64,000 nt of DNA from Saprolegnia diclina VS20 (Eukaryota > Oomycota > Saprolegniomycetes > Saprolegniales > Saprolegniaceae). A program made the position numbers and the translations under genes. Below are positions 45,212 through 57,255 of this stretch, in pieces. Under the pieces are notes generated by a model. It saw only the letters and a list, made by a program, of their open reading frames with translations. It made no database searches and had not been told where the DNA came from. Location of the stretch: contig NW_008246099.1 of the NCBI RefSeq assembly GCF_000281045.1, positions 524,202 through 588,201 of the forward strand, read 5' to 3'. Positions within the stretch are counted from its first letter, which is position 1, and each line of letters opens with the position of its first letter.

Positions 45212-46569
45212 CGGAGTATTGATGTTGGTTGGGATCTGAAAAAGGAAAAGTGGAGATCTATGCTCGAAGTTTACGCAGAATTCGGCGCAAATTATTTTAA
45301 ACGTTTCATTGCAGCAACTGACGCCACTCTTACAAAACCCAAGTTCTGTGACCGATGCACCACATTAAAATACGTTCGACATAAATAGATCACTTAAAAG
45401 GACGCGCTGTGATTGGTGGAAATCTAAACGCACACATTCGCGAAACTTAGCGAAAGCTCCGTCCGAGCGCTTACGTGGCCCACGAGTTAGTCGAAATATC
45501 TTTGCTGCATCGACTACCTCTCTCTTTGCAGAGCTACCCTCGACGGAGATGAAGGAAGCGATTGCTGGAAGAGCGAGATCGAAGCGCCGTGGACAAGCTT
45601 CCGCGGGTTCGGCCATATGGTTTGCCCCTTCCCCGCGGCTATGCAACTGTCGGTCGAGCTTGCAGTTTGTATGCTGCAAAACGACGGATTCGCTTATTCA
45701 GTACAACTGGGTAAAATCGCCGCAGGTTCAAGTTGGTACGAGCGCCTCTCGAAGCTTCGACTTTTTCCATTTGTTGACGGGTGCTTGGTCCTTCTGTCAG
45801 CACACACGACGCGAGATGATGATCGCTTGCCTCATCGCAGCAATTGGTTTCATCGCGACGAGATGCGTCAACGAGTAGCATGTCGTCGGTCGTGCACCTG
45901 AGGTACTGAAAGAGCGAATAGCATCCAAATTGCCATTTTCGGGTACCATTTGCACCCGAAAGTGGCAATTGGCGGCTACCTCTGTCGACGTCAGCGTCAG
46001 CGGAAGCCTCCGGGGAGCCCGCGACTCACGCCATGTGCATGGACGCGACCTATTTGATGGCAAAGAAGCGTCGCGGGAGCAGCGAGCGTACGCAAGAGCC
46101 AGCGCCGGCACGCGCTGCCATCAACCAATGCAGCACGAGGTGCACAGTCGACCCCGCCCCGTCACGCGCCACGATCAGCTCCGTCACTTTGCCCAAAGGA
46201 ATATTCCCTTGCTTATCGCCATCAGCTCCATGTCTTTTACTTTTCTCCCATGTGACCGTCGAATGGCTTCCTCTACATGAGCTGGGCGGCAACTGCATCA
46301 TGAGAACAGTAGCCACCACAGAGGAATCGCACGCCTGGTACCTGGGAGAGCTAATTCGGCAGCCAAATCGTCATCGCTTCGTAGGCGCACTCGCGCTATG
46401 GGTTGTTCGGACTTGCGGACCCGAGAGCGTTGTGTTGATCACTCGAGCATCATGCACACAGTATTTCCGTTAGGACTTTTGCGCGATTACGTGTGTTTAG
46501 TGTGGAATCGTACACTATTTCGAGGTGGTCGCGAAACGGTGCAGATCCACGACCGCGATCGGCTCGTCG
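45212..46569. other. divergent intergenic region
   Basis: This is the longest gene-free stretch inside the core of the window, about 1.36 kb. Its only clear feature is a perfect-looking hairpin at 45928-45970. Open frames here lack coding bias. Confidence 0.45.
45928..45970. repeat. 17-bp inverted repeat (hairpin)
   Basis: The left arm (45928-45944, AATTGCCATTTTCGGGT) and right arm (45954-45970, ACCCGAAAGTGGCAATT) are complementary at 16 of 17 positions around a 9-base loop. It is not followed by a T-run and lies far from both neighbouring genes. Confidence 0.75.
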
Positions 46570-49500
46570 ATGGCGGACCCCCGGCGCGAGAAGAAGTGGG
46601 CAAAGCAGGCGACGGTCCCGACGTTCGCTGCGCCATCAGTTGCCGCCGACACGGTGGCCACGGAAAAGCAGCTGCAGTACATCCGCGTCCTCGAGGAGCG
46701 CAACCGAATCAAGAAGAAGCTCGAAGAGCAGTCTCGGAACGACCGCGACCTCGAGGAAAAGGAAAGCGGGTTTAGCACCAACTTTAACGGCGAGAACGCG
46801 TCGCGGAAGCCACGCGCCGCATCGGCCAAGCCCCGCGCCAAATCCGCCGCCAAGCTTAAGAGCCCCGGGTCGACCGCCGAATTGCGGCCGCGTGCCGAAC
46901 CCAAGCGCGAGACAAAGTCCACGTCGGCGCTGCCGCTGCACAGCGCTACAGAGGCCGCACCACGCGTCAAGCAAAAGTGGGCCAAGTACGTTCGTCCTCC
47001 GAACCGATCGAGTCCACGTAAACTCGCTCTCGTAGACCACAAGGAGTGGTCGAGCAGCGCGATGGGCGTATCGTCTTTGTCGATCCTAGCGACTGCACCG
47101 AGGACAGTAGCAACCAGCCACCAAGTACCAGCGATCCACGACCCAGTGCCAGTCCGGACCCACCCAGTGCCAGCCAAGAACAGTCAAGTGCAAGCCTCAA
47201 CCCACCATGTACACAGCCATGCGAGAGTTCTACGTTCAACGCGAGAGTGTCCATGGCTTGCCCTGTCGACGCCAAGCCCGAGCGTGCAAGCACTTCGGCC
47301 GACGAGAAAAGCGACGACGAAGAGTACTTGGACGAGTCCTTTGAAGAGTTTGACGACGACGCCAGTGCGCCATCGCTACAGACGGTCGCAACAATGCGTG
47401 CGCACGAAGACGTCACCATCACCAGTGCGCCCGTGGACGTCATGAGCCAAACGACCAAGGAGCTTCTCTCGCTCATCCACGACCTCTCGCGCGACAAGCA
47501 AAAAGCCCTCATCTCGCGCCTCAATAAATTTACCACGAGCGAGAAACAGTACGGCGCATTTCGCACTTCAGCGACGTAGCATGTATGCGTAGGGCCGCCG
47601 ACGTCTCGGAGCTCCAAGAGTCGATTGGGGACCCGACCATTTGGCAGCAGCTCACCGCACCCATCTCGGAGCTCACGCAGCAGCAGCGCGCATGGGAGGC
47701 CGAGATGGAAGCCAAGCTTCAGCAGGAGCGCGCCGAAAAGGAGACGCTACTCGCACAAGCCGAGGCGCGGCGCCAGCACTTGCTGCAGCAGCTCGATGCC
47801 GAAGAGAAAGAACTGCAGCAGCTCCTCGCAAAGCGACGCACCGAGACCCTCGAAAAGCTGCGCCAAGTCGAAGAGGCCACGCGGCTTCCGCTGCCGCCGT
47901 GCGCGAGCCCGACGACCAAGCCCGTGGCACGAGACGAACCCCCACCAACTGCTCAGCGGTCGGTAGCCGAGCCAGTTCGAGAAAGCGTCTCGATCGAGAG
48001 TGCGCCGTTGCCGCCTGCACCAGCACTCGTGTCTACCTCGATAACATCGCTGCCCAAGGAAACTGCGGCGGCGATGCACGAGGTTCGGCTCAAGCTGCTC
48101 TCGTCCTGGGGCAAGACGCGCGTGCTCGGGCTCACACAGGTACCTATTCCAAAGTTGTCGAAAGTTGAGTGTTGATAGATTTCCGTGTACGACATGGACG
48201 GAAACGAGCTCGACGTGCCACTCGAGTCGGTTAAGCTCTACAGTGGCCAAGCCGACATGCGTCCGATCCCCAAGTCGAACGGTATGGTGCGCGACTTGGC
48301 GCGGCTCTTCAACGGCGTCGCCTACACGACCAACGAGAGCGACATGTGGCTCGGGTGCGTCTTCTTCCAGTCGCCACCACTTGTGACGCACGGATGTAGT
48401 CGCCAGATCGACGCCAACCCACTCCAGATCGCTTTTTCAGTCAGTGTCGTCCCCAGCAAGCTCTGCATCTGGAACTACAACAGCGTACAACCGACGCACG
48501 CAGTGGTCTGTACCATTATCTCGTGACGCTAGAAACTGCAAGCTGCGTGCGTCCGAGACGTCGAAGTCTTTGTCGACAACCAGTGCAAGTGGTCTGGGTC
48601 CCTCCCAGAGTCGTTTGGCGCCGAGGTAGATCTTGACACTGCATTGTGTTACGAGCTCAGGGATAGGATGAATCTGCCTGCACGTGGATCAACGTTGTCG
48701 CCAACATGCGCAAGAAGGCACCACCCGCGTCCAAGCCACCTCCTGAGGCGCCGCGGCTCGAGACGGCAAAGAGCGTCATATCAAGCGGTCCCATCTGGCT
48801 CAACGCTACGACCAAAGTGGAGCCCACAGCTGCACCGATAGTCCGAAGAGAGCCCGAGATCAAGTCGCTCGACCTCGCGCGCGTCGGCGCCGAGCCAAAT
48901 GTGCTGCGTCAGTCAACGAGTCGGCGACGGTTGGCCGAGACAAAGGTCGAGGCAGAGCCAAAGGCGGAAAATGCGACACCAGCCTCCGTGCGTGCAATGC
49001 CATCGCTGCAAAGCTCTTGGGATACGCTCGAGCACTTCAAGAAGACAAACCGCAGCCGCTTGCCCCTCGAGGTTGGCGACACAACACCGAGACACACCTC
49101 CGCCATCGTGCCGCTCCTCAGCTCCACCGAGCTACCGCGGTCGTTCGTCGGCGAGACTCCGCGAATGCCTTTTACCGACGGCGCAGTGCACCAAGAACGC
49201 CCAGTGAGTGCGATCCCGACGCTACCGCGCGGTCGCACACTCGTGTTTGAGTGGCTCTCGACGTGGGGCGACCCGTACTATGTCGGTCTCAACGGCATTG
49301 ACGTCTTCACCGACACTGGCGCACTCCTGCGCCTCGCCAAGGTCCGCGGGTCGTTGCCAACACGAGTGCTCAAATTGCGATATAGAGTCAAGTGACGGCG
49401 GTGCCCTCGAGCATCAATGTGCTGCCCGAGTATGCCAATGAGCAGGACCCGCGGGTCGCCGCCAATTTGGTAGATGACTTTGGAGTGAGCTACGAGACGC

Positions 49501-51641
49501 ATCATCCTAGGTCGACGGCGTCAATTACACGTGCGACGACCTGCACATGTGGCTGGCGCCGTTCACGCCGCGCCAACTGCACTCGGTCACGCTGCAGCTC
49601 GAGGCACCAACCACGCTCTCGATGCTTCGTATCTGGAACTACAACAAGTCGCGCGCGCACAGGTTCGAACCCATGACCTCCGGCAGCAATTCACCGCATT
49701 TTTAGCTTTCGCGGCGTCCGGGACACGCGTATTCTGCTCGACGGCCGCGAGATTTTTGTCGGCGAAGTGCGCAAGGCCCCCGGCATCCTCGGCGCCATCG
49801 ACCAGTGCGCCGAAGTCGTCCTCTTTACAACCGACGAGGTGGCGACGACCGATTCCGTCAACGGCGTCCCGAGCTCGCTTCGTAGGCGGTACTGCGCGCG
49901 ATTGAGCAGAGCGACCCCGACCCCACCGTCGACGCGACGCCGGCAGCGTTGGAGCCGCAGCCGGTGATTCCTCGACCGTCGACCGCGGAGGCCGATGCGG
50001 ACGTGCGACCCAAGACCGCCGTGGTCGGGGCGACGTGTCCCCTCCCGGTGGCGAGCGCCGGGGGTCGAAAAGGCCGGACAATCAAACTCGTGCTGCAGAC
50101 CACGTGGGGGGACCGCAACTACGTCGGCCTCACGGGCCTCGAGCTCTACGTTTCGAGAGAGGGCGCCGTGACATCGCTTCCGCTGGCGCTGTCGGAAATT
50201 AGCGCGACACCCCGCGATTTGCACACGGTGCGTGGATGCCTCGTGTCGGAAGCTTACAGCGAGTAGCTTGGGTACGACGGCGATCCCCGCACACTGGACA
50301 AAGTACGTCCAGTTTGAAACATGGACTCGACGGAGCGTGCTAGTTGATTGACACGACGCATGTCACGTGCGACGACTGCCACATGTGGCTCGTGCCTTTT
50401 GGTGCGTCCGGAATGCATTCAAGTGACTTTAGAACGGTGTTGTAGGCGGCGCGGTGGCCCCCGAGGTGACGATTACGTTAGGAAGAGACGTCTTGTGCGT
50501 CGGCCTCGCCGTGTGGAACTACAACAAGTCCGAAGAAGACACGAGTCGCGGTGCCAAAGCCGTTCACATCTTTGTCGACGGTACGCTCGTCACCACCACG
50601 GTGCTGCGCAAGGCACCGGGCCACGCGCTCTTTGACTTTCGCCAGTTTGTGCATCTGGCCGAGCCAAATATCGTCGCCATCAGCGCGCCCATCGGCGGCT
50701 ACAAGACGCACCTCGTGCGGCAAGACTACGAACCGCCGCTGCACCCGTCGGGGTTTGTGCTCAAGGTAGTTCCGATTCCCGCGCGTTTTCTCAAGCGCAC
50801 GTCTAGTTTGTGTTGTGGAGCACGTGGGGCGACCCGTACTACGTCGGTCTCAACGGCCTCGAGATTTACAACGACCGCGGCCAGCTACTATCGCCGCCTA
50901 CTGTGGTAGGAGCAACAAAACCCACGAGCTCTGTTGAATCGCGTGTAGCTTCTCGCGGATCCCAACGGTCTCGCCGACAGCCCCCAGGACGCGCGCGTCA
51001 TCGAGAATCTCTTTTGCGACGACGACAACAATACGTGGGACGCGACCCACGCGTGGCTCGCCCCACTCGCGTCGTCACTCGGGCAGTTTGCGGGTAGGCG
51101 CCCTATGTAGGGCTAGGGTTGACTCAACTATGACCAGGCAACATCATTTACGCTGTGTACGAGACGCCCATCTGTCTCGGTATGATCAAAGTGTTCAACT
51201 ACGCCAAGACACCCGAGCGGGGGGCGCGCGAGATTGAAATCTACTTGGACGATCTTAAGGTACCTCTCTGCGACCGAGGTCGTCCCGGACCTTGTGTGTA
51301 GCTGTACATGGGGTCGCTGCGCCAAGCCCCGCCGGCCCCCAGCCTCGCGCGCACGGGCAAGCTCCAGCAAGCCATCGAATTTGGGCAGCCGATTCTGTTT
51401 ACGCTCCACCCAGGCCTCGTCGAGGTACTTGACATGTGGCAGTGGAGGATCTCATTGGGGCGCGTAGGCGGAGAAGCGCAAGTTGCTCTACTGCGGCGCG
51501 GAGGAGCAAGACGTGCTCTGCATCAACGAAGGCCAAGTCATCGTCGAGTCCAAAGCCATGTACCGCGCACCGGATCCCGGCGCCGAAGGGGTGGTCGTCG
51601 ACCTCTTGCAGCGGCCGACAACCGCCATGCTTCGCCACTAA
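46570..51641 (+). CDS. KATNIP: katanin-interacting protein (KATNIP/KIAA0556-like)
   Basis: In animals KATNIP sits at the ciliary base and binds katanin and microtubules. About a dozen short introns split this gene. The N-terminal third is charged and low in complexity, followed by a Glu/Gln-rich coiled coil (47640-47880). The rest holds four modules of the DUF4457 type. Three open with a WGD..YVGL motif (STWGDPYYVGLNGI, TTWGDRNYVGLTGL, STWGDPYYVGLNGL). All four carry a D.HMWL/HAWL-type motif and a WNYN or FNYAK strand. The gene ends VVVDLLQRPTTAMLRH. I checked several junctions by hand (48356 and the next two, 47535, 51260, 51426) but not the whole frame. The ATG at 46570 starts MADPRREKKW. 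Presence fits an organism with flagellate zoospores. Confidence 0.82.
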
Positions 51642-51705
51642 CCTCGATTGTAAACGCTTGTTTCTGTTAAATGTGCAGGGATACATCGTCGTCTCGACTC
51701 TAAAC

Positions 51706-53693
51706 TTAGTCGTCCATGAAGAAGTAGTTGCCCGTGCTCTTCTGCTCCGTGTCCTTGACCGAGTTGAGCTTGTTGATACGCGGGCGGAAGTTGGTCGGGT
51801 CGCGACGGAACGTGATTTCGAGCTGCTTCAAGAACATGTTCATGCCCGAGAGGAGGCTCTGCGGCGTGCGCGCCGTACACTCGACACCGGGCCGGCCCTT
51901 GTAGACGATCACGCGGTCCGCGAGGTACGTGGCCATGATGAAATCGTGCTCGACGACGAACGCCGTCTTCTTGGCGTGCAGGATGAAGCGCTTGATGACC
52001 TTGGACGCAATGATGCGCTGCTCCGAGTCGAGGTAGGCCGAGGGCTCATCAATGAGGTAAATGTCGGCGGGCTTGCCGAGGCAGAGCACGATCGCGACGC
52101 GCTGCAGTTCACCGCCCGAGAGGTTGGGCACCGCCTGGTCAATGATGTTGTCAATGTTGAGCGGGCGCATGACGTCCGTGAGGAACTGCGGGTGCGTGTA
52201 CGAGTCGCGAATGCGCTTGTGCAAGAGCGCGCGGACCGAGCCCTGGAACTTGGGCGCGATCGTCTGCGGCTTGTAGCTCACCACGTTGGCGTCGTACTGC
52301 AGCGACGCCTCGAACTGGGCGGCGTAGTCTTCCGACGTCTCGGCCGCGATCATCTCGTCCGACTTGAGGCCGCCCGCCAGCATCTTGATAAAGGTCGTCT
52401 TGCCCGTACCGTTCTCACCGAGCATACAGATGATCTCCGAGTTGGTGAAGCAGCCCGTCTCGACGTGGAGCTTGAACGTCGGCGCGCCCGGCTTGCCCGA
52501 CGACATGGACTTGGTCATGTTGGGGTACGTGTACGTGTTGGCGCTCGAGTTGTCGTTGCCCTGGAGCTCGTCCGCCGTCTGCGCAAGCTTGAACGTGAGT
52601 TCTTCTTGGCGGAAACGGAGGTTCTCGGTCGGGACGAAGCCCGCGAGGAAGATGTTGATGCCTTCGCGCACCGAGAAGGGCATCGTCACGACGCCGTACG
52701 CCGACGGCGAGCCGTAGAGCACGCAGATGTAGTCGGAGAGGTAGTCGAGGACGCAGAGATCGTGCTCGACGCAGATGCAGTACGAGAGGTGGCTGCCCTC
52801 GACCATCGAGCGGATCACGAGCGCGGCCTTGAGACGCTGGCGCACATCGAGGTACGACGACGGCTCGTCAAACATGTAAATGTCGGCCTGCTGGACCGCG
52901 ATCGAGCAAATGGCAAAACGCTGGAGCTCACCACCCGAGAGCACCGCGAGCTACAGTAGCAGAGATATGAGCTGCAGAGACAACGTGCACGAATATGGCG
53001 TACGTCGCGGTCTTTGATGTGCGTGAGGTCGAGTTCCTTCATGTAGTAGTCGAGCTTGCCTTCCTTCTGGCAGCGGTCGCTGATGATCTGACGGACCTGG
53101 CCCTGGACAGCCTTGGGGATGCGATCGACGAACTGCGGCTTGATGATCGCCTTCAAGTTGTCTTCCAGGATCTTCGTAAAGTAGTTTTGGAGCTCCGAGC
53201 CACGAAAGTACGTGAGGATCTCCTGCCACTCGGGCGGCGAGTCGTAGCGGCCAAGGTTGGGCTTGAGCTTGCCGGCAAGCACCTTAAGCGCCGTCGACTT
53301 GCCGATACCGTTGGTACCGACGAGACCGAGGACCTGGCCCGGGCGGGGCATGGGCAGGCGGTGGAGCTTGAACGTGTTGGCGCCGTACCGGTGCGTCGTG
53401 TTGTTTTCGAGGTCCTTGGGCAAGTTGATAATGTTGATGGCCTCGAACGGGCACTTCTTGACGCAGATACCGCAGCCGATGCAGAGCTACGGCGGCCATG
53501 AGCGGCTACGTCAGCCAAGATGCGCAGGACGTACCGACTCGGAGATGTAGGCGATCTTGGACTTGCCCGTGGCTTCAATGCAGACCTTGCCCATGCGCAC
53601 GACGGGGCAGGACTTCTTGCATTCCTGGCGACACTTCTTGGGCTTGCACTTGTCTGCGCTCACGATGGCGATACGCGTCAGCTTGTCCGACAT
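51706..53693 (-). CDS. ABCE1: ribosome recycling factor ABCE1/RLI1
   Basis: An Fe-S ABC ATPase that splits terminated ribosomes and also acts in initiation with eIF3. Three exons (53535-53693, 53004-53486, 51706-52950; introns of 48 and 53 bases) give 628 residues. The N-terminal Fe-S domain has [16 protein letters not shown] and, across the first intron, [13 protein letters not shown]. Walker A motifs are GTNGIGKST and GENGTGKTT. Both signature motifs read LSGGELQR, and the Walker B motifs are [13 protein letters not shown] and [13 protein letters not shown]. All catalytic parts are present. The stop lies 64 bases from the KATNIP stop, in convergent layout. The ATG at 53693 gives the conserved MSDKLTRIA. 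Confidence 0.95.
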
Positions 53694-54675
53694 GCTGCTT
53701 CCTCCTGGTGGCTTGGCCAAAAAATCACCTCTGTCACCAGCCAACAAATTTGGTTGACCCACACGTCAATCCCTCTCACACTGCATACAAACCTCTGGCA
53801 ATCGATATGTACACTATTTGTGTGGAAGGGGCGCCGCGATCGAACGCGCAGCGCGGTCGCCACCGACGACGTCGGGGCGGTGGACGCTCCAAGAGGGCTG
53901 TATGAGGCAGCGACCGCGATACTACGGCCCGAGGTGGCGGCCGCAGCAACGGAGTAGCCAGCCCACATACACTAAATAATGTGCAGTGGCAGCTAAATTT
54001 AGATTGAAAAAGGCAACAGCCTGGAAACCAGCGGCCACAAGCTTCGCAAGATGGAGCTACAACAGCCATCGACCTGGGTCTCTGCTCGAGCTCTAGCGCT
54101 GGAACTGCATAGCTCTGTCTGTCAAGTGGCACGTTATCTGGCAGGACGCGATCGATGGCGGCGAAATGACCGACCAGATCGCCAGCTGAAGAAAGGCGGG
54201 AAGTCGATGGTGATGGCAACCGATTATTGAAATTTTTATAGTGTAGTTTCTATAATGGTTGTGACCATGTTGCTGCATGCAGTGCTGTGGGCGCCGTGGT
54301 GACGTACTAGTTGCGGCGGCAGTCTGACCGGCAACGTGGCGCTTCAGATATGCCTGCAACGGATGGTGTCAACCGCCAGGAACCAGCGACTAACCGTTAA
54401 TGCCTGAGCCAATCAGGATCGACTGACGAATGCTTTTTAGCCAATGACAGAGCGCAGTGCAAGGTGGCGGGAAGGGGTGTGGCTTTTAAAATTTAATACA
54501 AAAATCAAGTATAAATCGAATGCAAAAAACAGTTGGGCGACTGCGAATCCGGATAAAATCGGCGGACGCGTTCAAATCCCAACGCTCCCAGCGCAAGGCG
54601 ACGTGATGTCCTTGCCGGCCCGCGCCCTCCAGGCCCAGGCCATCGGCAGGTGCGACGACGACGCGGAGCGATGGC
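53694..54675. other. divergent intergenic region
   Basis: It lies upstream of ABCE1 (minus) and CENP-C (plus). I see no gene, tRNA or clear repeat. The sequence 54200-54540 is relatively AT-rich. Confidence 0.4.
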
Positions 54676-57217
54676 ATGGTAGCTCATGCGAGGGTGTCTA
54701 GACGCTCGGGCGTCGTAGTCCGCGCCGACGTGCGCCGAGACTCGCATGGCTTTGAAGACATTGACGACTTTTGGGCCGAAGACTCGGACACCAACGGTAC
54801 GACAGCACGCTTTACCGCGCCGTCGCATTCTGACCATCGCTGTGCGCTTTCTTAGAGTCCACGAACGACGTCGGCCAAGACAACTTCGAGTTCAACGACT
54901 CGCGCGACGAGGAGGAGGAGGAGGAGCCTGACGTGATCCGGCTCCGCCGCGCACCGACGACGCCGACGCCTGTCAAGGCCCATACGCACCTTCGTCGCCG
55001 CGCGTCAAGCAGCCAGCCTACGCCCGTCAAAACGACCGGTGCGCCTTCGTCAGAGAAGCGCCATCATCTCATGCTTCTATGCAACAGAGGTTGCTGCACC
55101 GGCCGCGCCCATGCCGACGGCGCGCACACCGCCATTTGCCCGCCCGCCGCCTCCACGCCCGCCCCGTACGTCAATTAATGACTTGCTTGCGTCTCACGCA
55201 CGATGTTTGCCAGAACCAGTGCGCGCCATTCCGACAACGCCGCCTGCGACTCTCAAGAAGACAAAGCCCAGTCCCGTGGCGGCCCCGGTGGTCGAAACGA
55301 CGCCGACCAAAGAATCTGCTCCGGCTGCTGCATTTGCTCCCGACTTTCGCAACGACGATCCGCCGTCCGAGGTCGACATTTCGTTTGGCAACATGTCGTC
55401 GCCGGCCAGTACGATCAAGAACCGACGCGGTAGCTAGTGTTGCATGCATGGGTTCTTGCTTGACACAGCCCGCGTAGATTCGTCTAGCATGGACCTCTCG
55501 GACGTGAACATGACCACGCCCGTGCAGTCGCCACGGCGTCCTTCGCCAGGTACCCCCACCCCCTCCTTCTGAATCTCACTCGAGTGTCTAGCCAAAGCAG
55601 CAGCGCCCAAGACCAACCCGCCAATGAACGACGAGAGCGTATCGGACGCGAGCATCTTTTCACTGCGGGTCGCGAGTGCGCGTCGCGCGCCAGTGCCCAA
55701 GGCTGCGCCGTTGCCTCTTGTCCGCTCCCAAGGTCGTCCATCAAAGCGCTGCCGATGAGTCGTCTCACTGGTACTGGCACAAGTAGACGAGGAAGAGTCG
55801 AAGGCTGCTGACGACGAGCAAGAGAATGCGACGGGCCACCGCTCGTTTGAGCTGGAGGACGACTTCGACTTTGACGCGCCGTCGCGCGATGACGACGACG
55901 ACAATACGTTTGGTGCAAAGAACACTGACCCTCTGGAGGCCAACCGCGGCTCGTTCGGCGGCAACATGACGCCCATCGCACAGACGGAAGGTCATCTAGC
56001 GCGTCCTCGCATATGATGGAGATTGATGACGCGTAGATCACGACCTCTTTTCACCTCCCGAAGTCCGCCCGCAGTTTTCGAGTCCGCCCGTGAGTCCGAT
56101 GGCGCACCGCCCGACGACGCCGCCGACGAAGAAGGCATCGAAGAAGTCGCGCACGCCAGTCGCAAGCACGAGCGACAACGAAAATGACATGTTTGAAGAC
56201 GCGTCGCTCGTCATCGCTGTGCCCAAAACGAAGAAGCTGGTGACCAAGGCCAAGGCGCCCAAGCGGACGGCCAAAGGACCCAAGGAACTCGAGGAAACCA
56301 GCGAACCGAAGGAGCCCAAGGCCCGGGGCCGACCGAAGAAGAAGAAGCTGGCCGAGACGTCGTTCAACGATGCGACCGATCACTCGGACACGGACGCGCC
56401 ACCGCGCCGACAGGACTTTACCGACAATGACGACGGCGGCGAGAGCGACCCGCATGGTCCGCGACGCTCGAAGCGGCGACGCATCCAGCCGCTCGCGTGG
56501 TACAAGTGCGAGCGACCGGTGTACGAGCGCCGCGACAATGGGCTCGGGCTCATTTTGCCCACGATTTCGCACATTGAGCGCGCAGGCACCAACTCGCCGA
56601 TCAAGAACGCGGCCGGCAACCGCAAGAAAAAGTCTAAGCATGCGACCTTCCCAGCGTCGCAGCTGCCGTCCGAGTTCAAGTACTCGACGGCCGATTCGGG
56701 CGAGCTCTGGGACGAGGCGTCGGCCACGAGCAAGAACGTCAAGATGATCGGCCGGTACGGCACCGCCGACCTCTTTCCGCTGCCGGCCGAGGATGGCGTT
56801 CCGTCGGGCTTTGCGTGCCAGACGTTCAACGTTGTGGGCTCGACGTCCGTGCCGACGTGGATTTCTGGGCGCGTGCTTTTGCCGCCCGGCGCCGTCAAGG
56901 CCAGCGAGAGCGTCGGCAGCTGCGCGCAGGTCTTCATCGTCATTGGCTGCCAGCCCATGGCGCTCGAGGTGGCTTTTGGCCATCCGTCGAACCCTACGTT
57001 TGATGACGCGACCGCGTCACGCTTCACGCTCGGGCCCGGCGACGAGTTTTACGTGCCCGCGAACAATGCGTACTTTCTGCGCAACCACAGCCCGACGGTC
57101 GAGGCCGAGCTGCGCTTTATGATCCTCAAGCCCAAGCCGAGCGAGAAGAGCAAGAAGCAAAAGGCCGACGCCAAGAAGCCCAAGAAGCCCAAGAACCACA
57201 AGTCCGAAGACGCGTAA
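54676..57217 (+). CDS. CENPC: centromere protein C (CENP-C/Mif2)
   Basis: It is the inner-kinetochore scaffold that binds CENP-A nucleosomes. Eight exons (54676-54796, 54856-55038, 55088-55165, 55214-55429, 55478-55549, 55592-55732, 55787-55990, 56037-57217) give 731 residues. The N-terminus has GFEDIDDFW, typical of the family. A long disordered Pro/Ser/Thr region with many TP and SP sites follows. The CENP-C motif (RRSKRRRIQPLAWYKCERP) starts about residue 481. The C-terminal cupin dimerisation domain (about 600-710) has VPTWISGRVLLPPGA and FTLGPGDEFYVPANNAY. The tail is Lys-rich. All seven introns are phase 1. I chose the ATG at 54676 because the upstream in-frame sequence ends at a stop. 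Confidence 0.9.
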
Positions 57218-57255
57218 AGGCAGTATAGTACTTTATATATATAAGAAATTGCGTC

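Noticed and set aside
49665-49705. A tRNA-like string GGTTCGAACCC
   Set aside because: The flanks do not pair into a T-arm on either strand, and no anticodon or acceptor arm fits. It lies in a normal short intron of KATNIP.
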